A DNA stretch of 6,627 nucleotides from Methanoculleus sp. UBA77 (GCA_002499455.1 DALN01000070.1:1-6627); one strand, 5' to 3'. Numbered from the stretch's first letter, positions 1-6,266 are shown. Program-made: numbers and translations. The notes: generated by a model not told the origin, from the letters alone.

Positions 1-809
1 CCGAAGATCTCCCGGAACTCGTAGATGTCGCGGGCGATCACCGGGAGGCCTGCCGAGAGCGCCTCCACGATCACGAGGCCGAAGGTCTCCGCGTGCGAGG
101 GCATGAAGAAGACGTCCGCCCCGCTGTAGGCCCGGGAGATGTCGTCGATGACCCCCGTGAAGATGACGTTCGGGTGGGCGTGGGCCTTGAGCATCTGGAT
201 CTTCGCGTAGTCCTTCGAGAGCGTGCCGTAGGGGAACCCGCCCACCCAGACCCAGGTCATATCGGGGTGCTGGTCGGCAAGCGCCAGGAAGTCGTAGATC
301 CCCTTCCGGGGGGTCTGCTGCCCGACGGAGAGGACCACCCGCCGGTCGGGCTCGATCCCGAACTCCTCGCGGAACTCCTTGCGCTTCTTCTTGTCCCGCC
401 TGAAGTACTCCCGGTCGATCCCGTTCGGGATGAGGGTCATCGGGACGTCGGGGACGAGCTGCACGGTCTCCCGGTGGCAGGGCTCCGATATCGTGATGAT
501 GTGGTCGAACTGCCGGTAGATCTTCGGGTAGATCCGGTTGATCCTCTTCGAGAACGCGACGTTCCCCTCGTTCAGCCGCGGGGTCGAGTGGGCCGTCAGG
601 ACCTTCACCCCTTCGGTGAACTTCAGGTGGTAGAGTGCCCAGGGGCCGAAGGTGTGGTAGTGGGTCAGGTCGAAGTCGCCGTAGTAGGAGTTGCGGGCGA
701 CCTCCATGCCGGGGAGGCGGCCGAGATGGTTGTAGAGGGTCCGTGCGGCCGTTGCGCACCCGATGTAGCGCAGGAAGCGGAAGTCCTCGACGAAGATGTT
801 GACCTTCAT
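1..809 (-). CDS. Family-4 (GT-B) glycosyltransferase, C-terminus cut by window edge
   Basis: The 269 visible codons start at the ATG at 809-807 and stay open to base 1, so the last part of the protein is missing. The fold is GT-B, as in CAZy GT4 retaining glycosyltransferases that move a sugar from a nucleotide-sugar to a lipid or glycan. Visible landmarks are an acceptor-side N-terminal domain beginning MKVNIFVEDFRF, the inter-domain IPNGID segment (about 131-136), the donor-domain strand VLSVGQQTPRKG (159-170) whose R168/K169 match the phosphate-binding Arg/Lys pair, and the E-x7-E motif E241 to E249 within AETFGLVIVEALSAGLPV. The H-S-T segment near residue 88 and the overall pattern recall diacylglycerol glucosyltransferase-like GT4 proteins, but the acceptor is not determinable. 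It overlaps the upstream FAD-protein gene by ATGA, which implies co-translation and a joint role in glycan or glycolipid synthesis. It is probably cytoplasmic or peripheral to the membrane; no signal peptide or membrane segment is seen. Confidence 0.9.
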   Translation of the reverse strand, partial: MKVNIFVEDFRFLRYIGCATAARTLYNHLGRLPGMEVARNSYYGDFDLTHYHTFGPWALYHLKFTEGVKVLTAHSTPRLNEGNVAFSKRINRIYPKIYRQFDHIITISEPCHRETVQLVPDVPMTLIPNGIDREYFRRDKKKRKEFREEFGIEPDRRVVLSVGQQTPRKGIYDFLALADQHPDMTWVWVGGFPYGTLSKDYAKIQMLKAHAHPNVIFTGVIDDISRAYSGADVFFMPSHAETFGLVIVEALSAGLPVIARDIYEFREIF

Positions 810-2125
810 CGGCTCGCCCTCACGAAGTCGAGCGCGCTCCGTATGCAGCCGTCCATGTTCAGGTACTCGAACTGCGAGAACCGGCCGACGAGGTCGATAT
901 TCCGCTCCCGGCAGAACTCCCTGACGATCTCGATGTTTTCCAGGTACTCCGTGTCGTAGACGACGTAGGCGAACTGCTCCCGGGCGGCGCCGGTATAGAC
1001 GACCGAATCCCGCGAGGGGATGATCCCGGCCGCGACGAGAGAACCGACCGTATGCTCGATGACCTCGTCGTCTGTCATCCGCGAGACCGCGTCGCCGTCG
1101 TTGTAGGTGATCTCGGCGAGGATCGAGGCGTGGCCGGGAGGAGCGACTGCCGTGCTGTAGTTTGAGGGGAAGGATATCCTGTTGAAGAGGCCGGTCGCCG
1201 GGTCGGGGACGTAGAGCCAGGAGATATCCGGGACCTCCCCTTTGAGGCCGATGAAGACCGAGCAGAGCGAGTTGTAGCGGAGGGCGTCGCAGGCCGCCTG
1301 CACCCGGGCCGGGACATCAGCAAGGCAGGGGAGGAGGTTCTGGAGGGGGATCGTCGATATCAGCCGGTCGGCGTGGACGGTCTCCTCCCCGTCGCTGACG
1401 GCAAACCCGCCCCTCTCCTCGCGGACGGAGGTGACCGCAAAGCCGGTCCGGACGGCGGGGAGGACCGGTTCTGCGATCGCCCGGACCAGGGCCTCGATCC
1501 CGCCCTCCACCGGGTAGGAGAAGACCGCCTGGTGGGTGTAGCCCTCGGTCTCGATACCGACGGCCGACCGGATGATATCCTCGACCGGCGGCCGGGGAAT
1601 TCTCCCTTCCACCCAGTGGTGCGACATCCGCTCCGGCGGATAGTTCCAGATCTTCTCGTTGTAGGGGAGCATGTAGCACTCGGCGATCCCCCGGCCGAAG
1701 GTGTAGACGATCCATTCGGCGAAGTTCTGCGCCGGGGGGACCTCGCCCTTCTCGACGGCGATCAGGTTCTTGACGAACTCGTTGAGGCAGAAGAAGCGGT
1801 CTTCGTCGGGGAGTTGATAGAGGCCGTTCTCGAAGGGGTATTTGACGTAGCGGCCCTTATAGAGGATCTTCGTGTTCCGCTTCCGCCGGTCGGCGTTTTC
1901 GGCGAGGACCGAGAGCATGAAGGAGAGGACTTCCGTATCGCGGGAGAAGATGATGTGCGATCCCCCGACATCAAACGTGAAACCCAGTTCTCTCTTCGAG
2001 CGGCAGAGCCCCCCGATCGTCTCGTCGCGTTCGAGAACGGTCACGTCGTCGCCCTGCTCGTGGAGCAGGCGGGCCAGCGTGACCCCGGTGAGACCGCCAC
2101 CCAGTACCGCCGATTTCACGCTCAT
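806..2125 (-). CDS. FAD-dependent amine-oxidase-fold protein, UDP-galactopyranose mutase / protoporphyrinogen-oxidase-like
   Basis: This 439-residue protein (446 if the upstream ATG at 2146 is used) has an N-terminal Rossmann FAD-binding motif, GGGLTG at residues 9-14, then an acidic strand end E32 that would bind the adenosine ribose, and the GG pair (38-39) in IGGLCRS. The C-terminal segment GRFSQFEYLNMD (about 414-425) is the second FAD-contact motif typical of UDP-galactopyranose mutase and related FAD proteins that are often mislabelled protoporphyrinogen oxidase. Family knowledge allows either redox chemistry or a redox-neutral sugar rearrangement; no haem pathway gene is nearby. The glycosyltransferase overlapping its stop by ATGA points to sugar or surface-glycan metabolism (inference). 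I chose the start at 2125 because a TATA-like box at 2145-2150 overlaps the upstream ATG and lies about 20 bases before this one, and because MSVKSAVLGGG places the first strand at the usual distance from Met. No signal peptide or membrane segment is seen. Confidence 0.85.
   Translation of the reverse strand: MSVKSAVLGGGLTGVTLARLLHEQGDDVTVLERDETIGGLCRSKRELGFTFDVGGSHIIFSRDTEVLSFMLSVLAENADRRKRNTKILYKGRYVKYPFENGLYQLPDEDRFFCLNEFVKNLIAVEKGEVPPAQNFAEWIVYTFGRGIAECYMLPYNEKIWNYPPERMSHHWVEGRIPRPPVEDIIRSAVGIETEGYTHQAVFSYPVEGGIEALVRAIAEPVLPAVRTGFAVTSVREERGGFAVSDGEETVHADRLISTIPLQNLLPCLADVPARVQAACDALRYNSLCSVFIGLKGEVPDISWLYVPDPATGLFNRISFPSNYSTAVAPPGHASILAEITYNDGDAVSRMTDDEVIEHTVGSLVAAGIIPSRDSVVYTGAAREQFAYVVYDTEYLENIEIVREFCRERNIDLVGRFSQFEYLNMDGCIRSALDFVRASR
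818..821 (-). promoter_or_regulatory. Ribosome binding site for the glycosyltransferase
   Basis: GAGG lies 8 bases before the ATG at 809-807 and inside the last codons of the FAD-protein gene. It fits the archaeal anti-Shine-Dalgarno sequence and, with the ATGA stop/start overlap, supports the chosen start and translational coupling. Confidence 0.6.
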
Positions 2126-2144
2126 AGTGTTTAATGCCGAAGCC

Positions 2145-2150
2145 ATATAT
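2145..2150 (-). promoter_or_regulatory. TATA-like box before the FAD-protein gene
   Basis: ATATAT sits inside the palindrome CCATATATGG (2143-2152). Its centre is about 22 bases from the ATG at 2125. Archaeal TATA boxes usually lie about 25 bases before the transcription start, so transcription would begin at or next to that ATG, giving a leaderless or nearly leaderless mRNA. No Shine-Dalgarno sequence precedes either candidate ATG. The BRE upstream of it is not distinctive. Confidence 0.5.
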
Positions 2151-2167
2151 GGTTGACCATCCGTTTT

Positions 2168-2203
2168 GCCGGAGTTGTCCCCACTCTTGCGTGAAAATCC
2201 GGC
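2168..2203. repeat. Inverted repeat in the gap between epoxide hydrolase and FAD-protein genes
   Basis: GCCGGA (2168-2173) and TCCGGC (2198-2203) form 6-base arms separated by 24 bases, in the 84-base gap after the epoxide hydrolase stop. It lies directly upstream of the TATA box at 2145-2150. It could be a long-loop transcript hairpin or a binding site upstream of the promoter. The arms are short and GC-rich, so chance is a real alternative. Confidence 0.25.
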
Positions 2204-2230
2204 GAGATCGGGACGGGAACGGGTGGGCGC

Positions 2231-3316
2231 CTACAATCGTTGCAGTTCGTTCGCGAACGCCCGCAGGTCCTCCGCGTAGAGTTCGGGCTCCTCCCAGGCC
2301 GCGAAGTGCCCGCCGCGGGACAGTTCGGTGAAACGGACGAGGTTCACCCTCCGTTCGGCCCACTCGCGGGGCAGCGGGGCGTCGCGGGGCGGGTGAGCGA
2401 CGGCCGCAGGCACGGATGTGCGCCTCCAGGGGCCGGCGGCCGCGTGGGTGTCGAGGTAGTACCTGCGGACGGAGGAGGCGATCGTCTCCGTCACCCAGTA
2501 GATCGTGATGTTCGTGAGCAGGTCGTCGCGGCCGATGCGCGCTTCAACCTCCTCGCCGGTCGTGCCCGAGGCCATGAAACTCATGATCCAGGCCGCGAGG
2601 CCCGCGGGCGAGTCGGCGAGCCCGTAGGCGAGGCTCCGGGGTTTGGTCGACTGGATGATGTTGAAGGCGCCTTCGCTCATCCACCACCCCCGGATGTAGT
2701 CTGCGAACGCGACCTCGGGCTCCGTGAGGGTCGAGAAGTCCGTCGAGGGGTCCGGGTAACCGACGTCGGTCAGGTGGATGCCGATGAGCGCCTCAGTATG
2801 CCGTTCCGCGAGGGATTGGGCGATCAGCGTTCCCGCGTCGCCGCCGGCCGCGATGAACCTCTCGTAGCCGAGCTCCTCCATCAGCCCGGCGAAGATGTCG
2901 GCGGTCTCGGCGGTGGTCATGGCCTTCCGGTCGGAGAACCCGTGGCCGGGGATGGACGGGACGACCACGTCGAAGGAGCCGGCGAGCAGCGGGATGGCGC
3001 GGTGGTAGCGGTAGAACGAGTCGGGCCAGCCGTGGAGGAGGAGGAGCGGCACCGGGTCCGGCCCTCTCCCGCGCTCGTGGACGAAGTGGATGCCCGTCCC
3101 GCCGACCTCTGTCCTGAACTGGGCAAACCGGTTCAGCTCCGCTTCATGGGCCCGCCAGTCGTAGGAGTGCTCCCAGTAACGGGCGAGGTCTTTCATGTAG
3201 GAGAGGGCGGTGCCGTACTCCCACCCGGCACCGTCGTCGGGCCAGCGGGTCCTGGCGAGCCGCCGGCGCAGGTCCTCAAGGACTGCCTCCGGAACGGAGA
3301 TGGTGAAGGATTCCAT
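2231..3316 (-). CDS. Epoxide hydrolase, microsomal/EHN type (alpha/beta hydrolase)
   Basis: This 361-residue soluble protein starts at the ATG at 3316. Residues 1 to about 110 form the EHN lid-anchor domain (MESFTISVPE, then the W-P and Y-W-x-x-x-Y-D-W pattern), followed by the alpha/beta-hydrolase core with oxyanion-hole HGWP at 95-98. Compared with mammalian microsomal epoxide hydrolase, D160 in GGDAG is the nucleophile (Asp226 there), D312 replaces the acid Glu404, and H337 in GGHFAA is the catalytic His431. The cap tyrosine Tyr374 is kept as Y286, but the Tyr299 position is F218 (codon TTC at 2665-2663). The family opens epoxides to diols through a covalent ester. The mammalian membrane anchor is absent. 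The gene appears monocistronic, with its own TATA-like box. The same reading frame stays open upstream to 4132, inside the neighbouring gene, but homology begins only at this Met. The family is common in bacteria and fungi and uncommon in methanogens, so acquisition by transfer is likely (inference). Confidence 0.93.
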   Translation of the reverse strand: MESFTISVPEAVLEDLRRRLARTRWPDDGAGWEYGTALSYMKDLARYWEHSYDWRAHEAELNRFAQFRTEVGGTGIHFVHERGRGPDPVPLLLLHGWPDSFYRYHRAIPLLAGSFDVVVPSIPGHGFSDRKAMTTAETADIFAGLMEELGYERFIAAGGDAGTLIAQSLAERHTEALIGIHLTDVGYPDPSTDFSTLTEPEVAFADYIRGWWMSEGAFNIIQSTKPRSLAYGLADSPAGLAAWIMSFMASGTTGEEVEARIGRDDLLTNITIYWVTETIASSVRRYYLDTHAAAGPWRRTSVPAAVAHPPRDAPLPREWAERRVNLVRFTELSRGGHFAAWEEPELYAEDLRAFANELQRL

Positions 3317-3342
3317 GCTCCGGGTGGACGGCCTGCCGTTGG

Positions 3343-3351
3343 TTATATTTT
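3343..3351 (-). promoter_or_regulatory. TATA-like box before the epoxide hydrolase gene
   Basis: AAAATATAA is an AT island in a GC-rich gap. Its centre lies about 31 bases before the ATG at 3316, which predicts a leader of only a few bases. A GGAG (3321-3318) lies one base before the ATG, too close to act as a normal ribosome site, which fits a leaderless or short-leader transcript and supports the Met chosen. Confidence 0.55.
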
Positions 3352-3373
3352 GCGTGGGGTTTGCATCCCCTGA

Positions 3374-3389
3374 CCGGGCGGTTTCCCGG
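3374..3389 (-). terminator. Possible hairpin after the tandem flavoprotein gene
   Basis: CCGGG and CCCGG (3374-3378 and 3385-3389) pair around a 6-base loop, 5 bases past the TAA stop of the upstream gene. There is no following T-tract, which archaeal intrinsic termination normally uses. It is recorded only as a weak candidate for transcript end or stability. Confidence 0.2.
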
Positions 3390-3393
3390 GGTC

Positions 3394-4785
3394 TTATCGC
3401 CGTCTTCTCCTCTCTTCGAGGACCCTGCTCGATTCTATCGACTTCTGGAGGGGCTGGACCATGTAATCGGGCATGTTCCTCACCACGTCCCGCCTGACGG
3501 CGGGGATGCTCATCGCAAGAGAGGTCACGCGGGTGGCGATCCTCCGTGAGTAATCCCGGGTCGGGAAGTCGTAGAGCCCGTGCTGCCGGTAATACCGGTC
3601 GTCTGCCTTGAAGATCGCCCGCATCCCACCCCAGATCTCGTCGCGGAAGATCTTGTGGCCGGCGACGGCGGGGAAGGTGACCGGTGCGATGTATCTTTGG
3701 TCCGCGAGCCTCACGGAGCGTTCGGCGAGAGCGTAGAGGGCGGCGGCGATATCCCCCGACTCGTCGGTCACGATCCCTGCAAGGTTGGCTCCTTCCATCT
3801 CCGCGAGACCGGTGAGGACCTCCCGGAGAGTCGCAAGATGGCCGAACGGCCCTTCCACCAGGTACGCCACCTGCTTTCCCTTGAATGCCGGCACGTGGCC
3901 GTTCGCGAAACTCCGGTCGAAGAACTGCTTCCAGGCGGCCGAGAAGAAGCGGTCGCGGATGGTCCCCGCCATGACCAGGATATCCGCGGGAACGACGTAC
4001 TCCTTCCAGAACGCCGAGAACCCGTCGTCGTAGATGCAGGTGTTGTCGAAGGCGCACCGGCAGCACCCCTGGCAGGGGCCTTTCATCCCGGCGTCCCGGA
4101 TATGGGCGACCTGGACGGGACCCGCGTAGCACGCCGCGAGGTGCCGGACCATCGCCTCCTGGCTGGAGCCGGGTTCGGCGTCGTGCAGGATGACCACCCG
4201 TCTCCCGCGGGTATCCACCGCGGCCGGCGGGGCCTTTAGAGCGCAGGGAGCAGAGGCTTCGGGCAGCGGGGGGAATGCCCTCTGGACCGGTCGCCGCTCT
4301 GCGATCGCCTCCAGGAAGTCGGAGAAGAAGAGGACGAGCTGCTCCTGGAAATCCTCGCTCTCGAGGTCCTGCATGTGGGCTGAGCAGAACCCGGTATAGC
4401 GCATGTTAAGGTCGTCGCAGACCCCGTGCAGGTAGGCATGGGCGGTGTGGTCGAAGTAGCGTATCGAGGTGGTGATGGCGGTGGCGTACTTCCCGGAAAA
4501 GACCTCCGCCGCGCTCCGCTCATCGATCAGTTCGATGAAGCGCTTCAACTGGGCCGGGACCAGCATGACGTAGACCGGGGTCGCCCAGAACACGCCGTCG
4601 CACTCCGCCACCGTGGAGAGCAGCCTGTTCCATGCCTCTTCCTGCCGCTCAAGATTCCGGATCTCCCGGCCTGCATGCACAACAGAGAAGGTATGCTCCG
4701 GAAATGCCTGCTCGAGGAACCGGACATACTGGAGGGTGACGCTCCTCTCCCCTTTGGGGCTCCCGGATATGACGCAGATCTGCAT
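3394..4785 (-). CDS. Tandem flavodoxin-like NAD(P)H oxidoreductase with Isf-type cysteine motif
   Basis: The 463 residues contain two successive flavodoxin-like (NADPH-dependent FMN reductase) domains. Domain 1 (about 1-165) opens with the FMN phosphate loop SGSPKGERS (7-15) and has ATPVY (68-72) followed by K81-R-F-I-E. Domain 2 (about 194-365) begins RRVVILHDAEPGSSQ, a degenerate phosphate loop, and carries C238, C241, C244 and C250 in the spacing C-x2-C-x2-C-x5-C (plus C242). That is the spacing known for the 4Fe-4S cluster of Methanosarcina iron-sulfur flavoprotein; related reductases keep similar cysteines without a proven cluster. A linker rich in Pro and Ala (170-192) joins the domains. 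A basic C-terminal extension (about 366-463) ends in RRRR. It is predicted cytoplasmic, with electrons from a pyridine nucleotide or ferredoxin and unknown acceptor. The ATG at 4785 fits the TATA box about 23 bases upstream. Confidence 0.88.
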   Translation of the reverse strand: MQICVISGSPKGERSVTLQYVRFLEQAFPEHTFSVVHAGREIRNLERQEEAWNRLLSTVAECDGVFWATPVYVMLVPAQLKRFIELIDERSAAEVFSGKYATAITTSIRYFDHTAHAYLHGVCDDLNMRYTGFCSAHMQDLESEDFQEQLVLFFSDFLEAIAERRPVQRAFPPLPEASAPCALKAPPAAVDTRGRRVVILHDAEPGSSQEAMVRHLAACYAGPVQVAHIRDAGMKGPCQGCCRCAFDNTCIYDDGFSAFWKEYVVPADILVMAGTIRDRFFSAAWKQFFDRSFANGHVPAFKGKQVAYLVEGPFGHLATLREVLTGLAEMEGANLAGIVTDESGDIAAALYALAERSVRLADQRYIAPVTFPAVAGHKIFRDEIWGGMRAIFKADDRYYRQHGLYDFPTRDYSRRIATRVTSLAMSIPAVRRDVVRNMPDYMVQPLQKSIESSRVLEERRRRR

Positions 4786-4802
4786 GGTTCCGCCCGTTCT
4801 CG

Positions 4803-4812
4803 CTTTATATAC
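4803..4812 (-). promoter_or_regulatory. TATA box before the tandem flavoprotein gene
   Basis: GTATATAAAG on the minus strand is the best archaeal TATA match in the window. Its centre is about 23 bases before the ATG at 4785, again predicting a leaderless or very short-leader transcript. Only weak purine-rich sequence (GGCGGAA) precedes the ATG. Confidence 0.6.
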
Positions 4813-4832
4813 GGATCTGAAGCCGTCGGGGA

Positions 4833-4840
4833 GATATAAC
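4833..4840 (-). promoter_or_regulatory. Second TATA-like element in the same gap
   Basis: GTTATATC lies 28 bases upstream of the stronger TATA box at 4803-4812. If used, it would give a leader of about 25-30 bases for the tandem flavoprotein mRNA. It may be an alternative promoter or only part of an AT-rich promoter region. Confidence 0.3.
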
Positions 4841-4842
4841 TT

Positions 4843-4859
4843 CCGGAGGGGGTTTCCGG
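4843..4859 (-). terminator. Possible hairpin after the four-helix membrane protein gene
   Basis: CCGGA (4843-4847) and TCCGG (4855-4859) could pair around a 7-base loop, 14 bases past the TGA stop. The sequence also reads as a direct repeat of TTCCGG. No T-tract follows, so this is a weak call. Confidence 0.2.
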
Positions 4860-4873
4860 CGGGCAGTGCGCTC

Positions 4874-5440
4874 TCACCGACGCTTCAGAACGCTCGCGGC
4901 CCATCCGGCGAGTGCGCCGGGGATGATCAGCATGCTGAGCGCAATGAACGTGAACTTGATCGGCGAGACCACGGCGGTGAATGCCGCAACGCCGTAGAGT
5001 TCCGCCGGGTAGGCAAGGAGCATCGCGATGACCCCGGCATTCTCGCAGTAGTCGGCGGCGCCGGTCACGAGCGGGACGAGGTTTAACCGCATCCAGGTGC
5101 TCTCCGCCGGCAGCCACCGTGCAAGAAGCCAGGTGATCGCAACCGCGTAAAAGAGCGTATACGCGAGCGGGAAGACGAGGTCGAGCGGCACGACGGAGGT
5201 CAGGTAGAACGCCCGGCCGGCATCACCGAGCGCCGCGAGCATCGCGTATGCCTGCTCGGGGGTGTAGGTGAACTCCATGTCGAGGATCCCCGCACCCCCC
5301 GTGATCGCCTCAAGCTGCGCAAGGCCGAACGGCCGGCCGTTGATCAGGGCCGCGAGGGCGGCAAAGGCGATGAACGATGCGAGCACCGCCCTCCCCGACG
5401 AGCGCTTCCGGATGGCGGACGAGATCGTATCGGCGATCAC
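4874..5440 (-). CDS. Unrecognised four-helix membrane protein coupled to the NapH-like gene
   Basis: I do not recognise a named family for this 188-residue protein. The proposed start is GTG at 5440-5438, overlapping the NapH-like stop as GTGA; the only later candidates are a GTG at codon 19 and an ATG at codon 55, which would cut into or remove the first membrane segment, and an earlier start would lie deep in the neighbour. Four hydrophobic segments are visible at about 17-34, 80-106, 119-143 and 149-174. The stretch 35-79, between the first two, is mostly polar and contains F-T-Y-T-P-E-Q-A-Y. Charged residues fall inside or beside the helices: D87 in PLDLVFPLAY, D130 and E133 in ADYCEN, and K162 in SPIKF. 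They look like conserved functional positions rather than a plain anchor. The C-terminus ends KRR, probably cytoplasmic. The overlap suggests that it is made with, and works beside, the Fe-S membrane protein, perhaps as a partner subunit (inference). Confidence 0.8.
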   Translation of the reverse strand: MIADTISSAIRKRSSGRAVLASFIAFAALAALINGRPFGLAQLEAITGGAGILDMEFTYTPEQAYAMLAALGDAGRAFYLTSVVPLDLVFPLAYTLFYAVAITWLLARWLPAESTWMRLNLVPLVTGAADYCENAGVIAMLLAYPAELYGVAAFTAVVSPIKFTFIALSMLIIPGALAGWAASVLKRR

Positions 5441-6195
5441 GGCCCCTTCCACGCGTACCTGACGGCGCCCTCCGGGCAGGTGTCGACGCATTCGCCGCAG
5501 AGGATGCACTCGGTGCTCTCCATCCGCCCCTCCCTGACCATGCCGTGGACGTCGAGGCCCATCGGGCAGGCCTTCGAGCATTTCTTGCAGTCGATGCAGC
5601 GGCCGGCGTCGTCCGCAAGGCGGAGCGCCGGCCAGCCGACGGCATTGCGGATCTTCCGGCCGGCGATCATCAGGGGGGCGATCGGGCAGAGGACACGGCA
5701 GAAACCGCGCCGGCCCAGAAAGTATGCGGCAGCAAAGATCGCGAGGAAGATGACCCCGACGATCACCAGGGTCTCGGGCGACGTGACTGAGACGCCGTTC
5801 ACCGTGCCGTAGAAGGGATCGACCGTGCGGACTCCGCCGGCACCGATGAAGAGGTACGCGAGCAGCGAGAGCCAGAGGACCGTGACGCCGTACTTGACCC
5901 GGTCACGCCGGCCGTCCACCCTGTGCTTCATGACGGGCGAGCAGATCTCCTGCCATGCCCCCATCGGGCAGAGCCAGCCGCACCAGAGGCGGGAGACGCC
6001 GAGCGAGAGGACGGCGAGTGCGGCAAAGAGGAGCAGGCTGCCGGTGGCGACGCCTTCGGCCGCCCCCATCAGGATGACGATGGGCGAGACATAAAAGAGC
6101 GTGACCGGGATGAGGAGGAAGGAGACGACGAGGATCGCCTTCCGGATCGTCTGGCGCGAGAGTGTCGATGGTTGTGACGGGTTTTCTCTGTTCAT
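5437..6195 (-). CDS. NapH-like membrane 4Fe-4S ferredoxin-type protein
   Basis: The protein is 252 residues, close to the usual NapH-family size. Hydrophobic segments at about 19-40, 50-69, 103-120 and 141-160 give four membrane spans with both ends in the cytoplasm. Each membrane pair is followed by the family C-x3-C-P signature: C72/C76 in CGWLCPMG and C166/C170 in CRVLCPIA, an internal duplication (Fer4_5 type). The C-terminal domain has two classical 4Fe-4S sets: C200, C203, C206, C210-P and C230, C233, C236, C240-P. The family passes electrons between the membrane pool and cytoplasmic or extracytoplasmic partners, as NapH does with NapG. No NapG-like or catalytic oxidoreductase gene is adjacent here, so the partner is unknown. 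It precedes and overlaps the four-helix protein gene by GTGA. The ATG at 6195 is preceded by AGGGA about 7 bases upstream, a modest ribosome site. Assigning the exact name napH would overreach. Confidence 0.88.
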   Translation of the reverse strand: MNRENPSQPSTLSRQTIRKAILVVSFLLIPVTLFYVSPIVILMGAAEGVATGSLLLFAALAVLSLGVSRLWCGWLCPMGAWQEICSPVMKHRVDGRRDRVKYGVTVLWLSLLAYLFIGAGGVRTVDPFYGTVNGVSVTSPETLVIVGVIFLAIFAAAYFLGRRGFCRVLCPIAPLMIAGRKIRNAVGWPALRLADDAGRCIDCKKCSKACPMGLDVHGMVREGRMESTECILCGECVDTCPEGAVRYAWKGP

Positions 6196-6240
6196 GGTAA
6201 CTTCCCTGTATCGGTATGATCTCTTCTCGGGGTTCCGGCG

Positions 6241-6266
6241 AACGGTTCTCCTGAATCGAGAACGTT
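6241..6266. promoter_or_regulatory. Operator-like inverted repeat before the NapH-like gene
   Basis: AACGGTTCTC (6241-6250) and GAGAACGTT (6258-6266) are inverted copies, differing by one extra G, separated by 7 bases. A related copy, AACTGTTCT (6285-6293), lies in direct orientation to the first arm, and GAACTGTTC (6284-6292) is itself a palindrome around a central T. The main repeat sits where transcription would start from the TATA-like element at 6277-6282, a typical place for a repressor site. No regulator gene is in view. Confidence 0.4.

Noticed and set aside
93..959. Plus-strand open frame of 288 codons
   Set aside because: It is antisense to the glycosyltransferase and the end of the FAD gene; low-complexity R/D/V/P content and no domain.
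1373..2134. Plus-strand open frame of 253 codons
   Set aside because: It is antisense to the FAD protein, which has clear FAD motifs in the opposite strand; biased composition indicates a shadow.
2240..3373. Long plus-strand open frame (377 codons)
   Set aside because: It is antisense to the epoxide hydrolase, with composition rich in Gly, Arg, Val, Asp and Glu typical of GC-rich shadow frames, and no motif was seen.
2231..4132. A single open frame of 633 codons that would fuse extra sequence to the epoxide hydrolase
   Set aside because: The part above 3316 is Arg/Gly/Pro-rich, lies in another frame of the well-supported tandem flavoprotein gene, and has no recognisable domain. EHN homology starts at the Met at 3316 just after a TATA-like box.
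3580..4239. Plus-strand open frame of 219 codons
   Set aside because: It is antisense to the tandem flavoprotein and shows no recognisable motif.
5441..5581. N-terminal extension of the four-helix protein
   Set aside because: It reads through the two 4Fe-4S motifs of the NapH-like gene in another frame and gives Arg/Gly/His-rich sequence unlike a membrane protein start.
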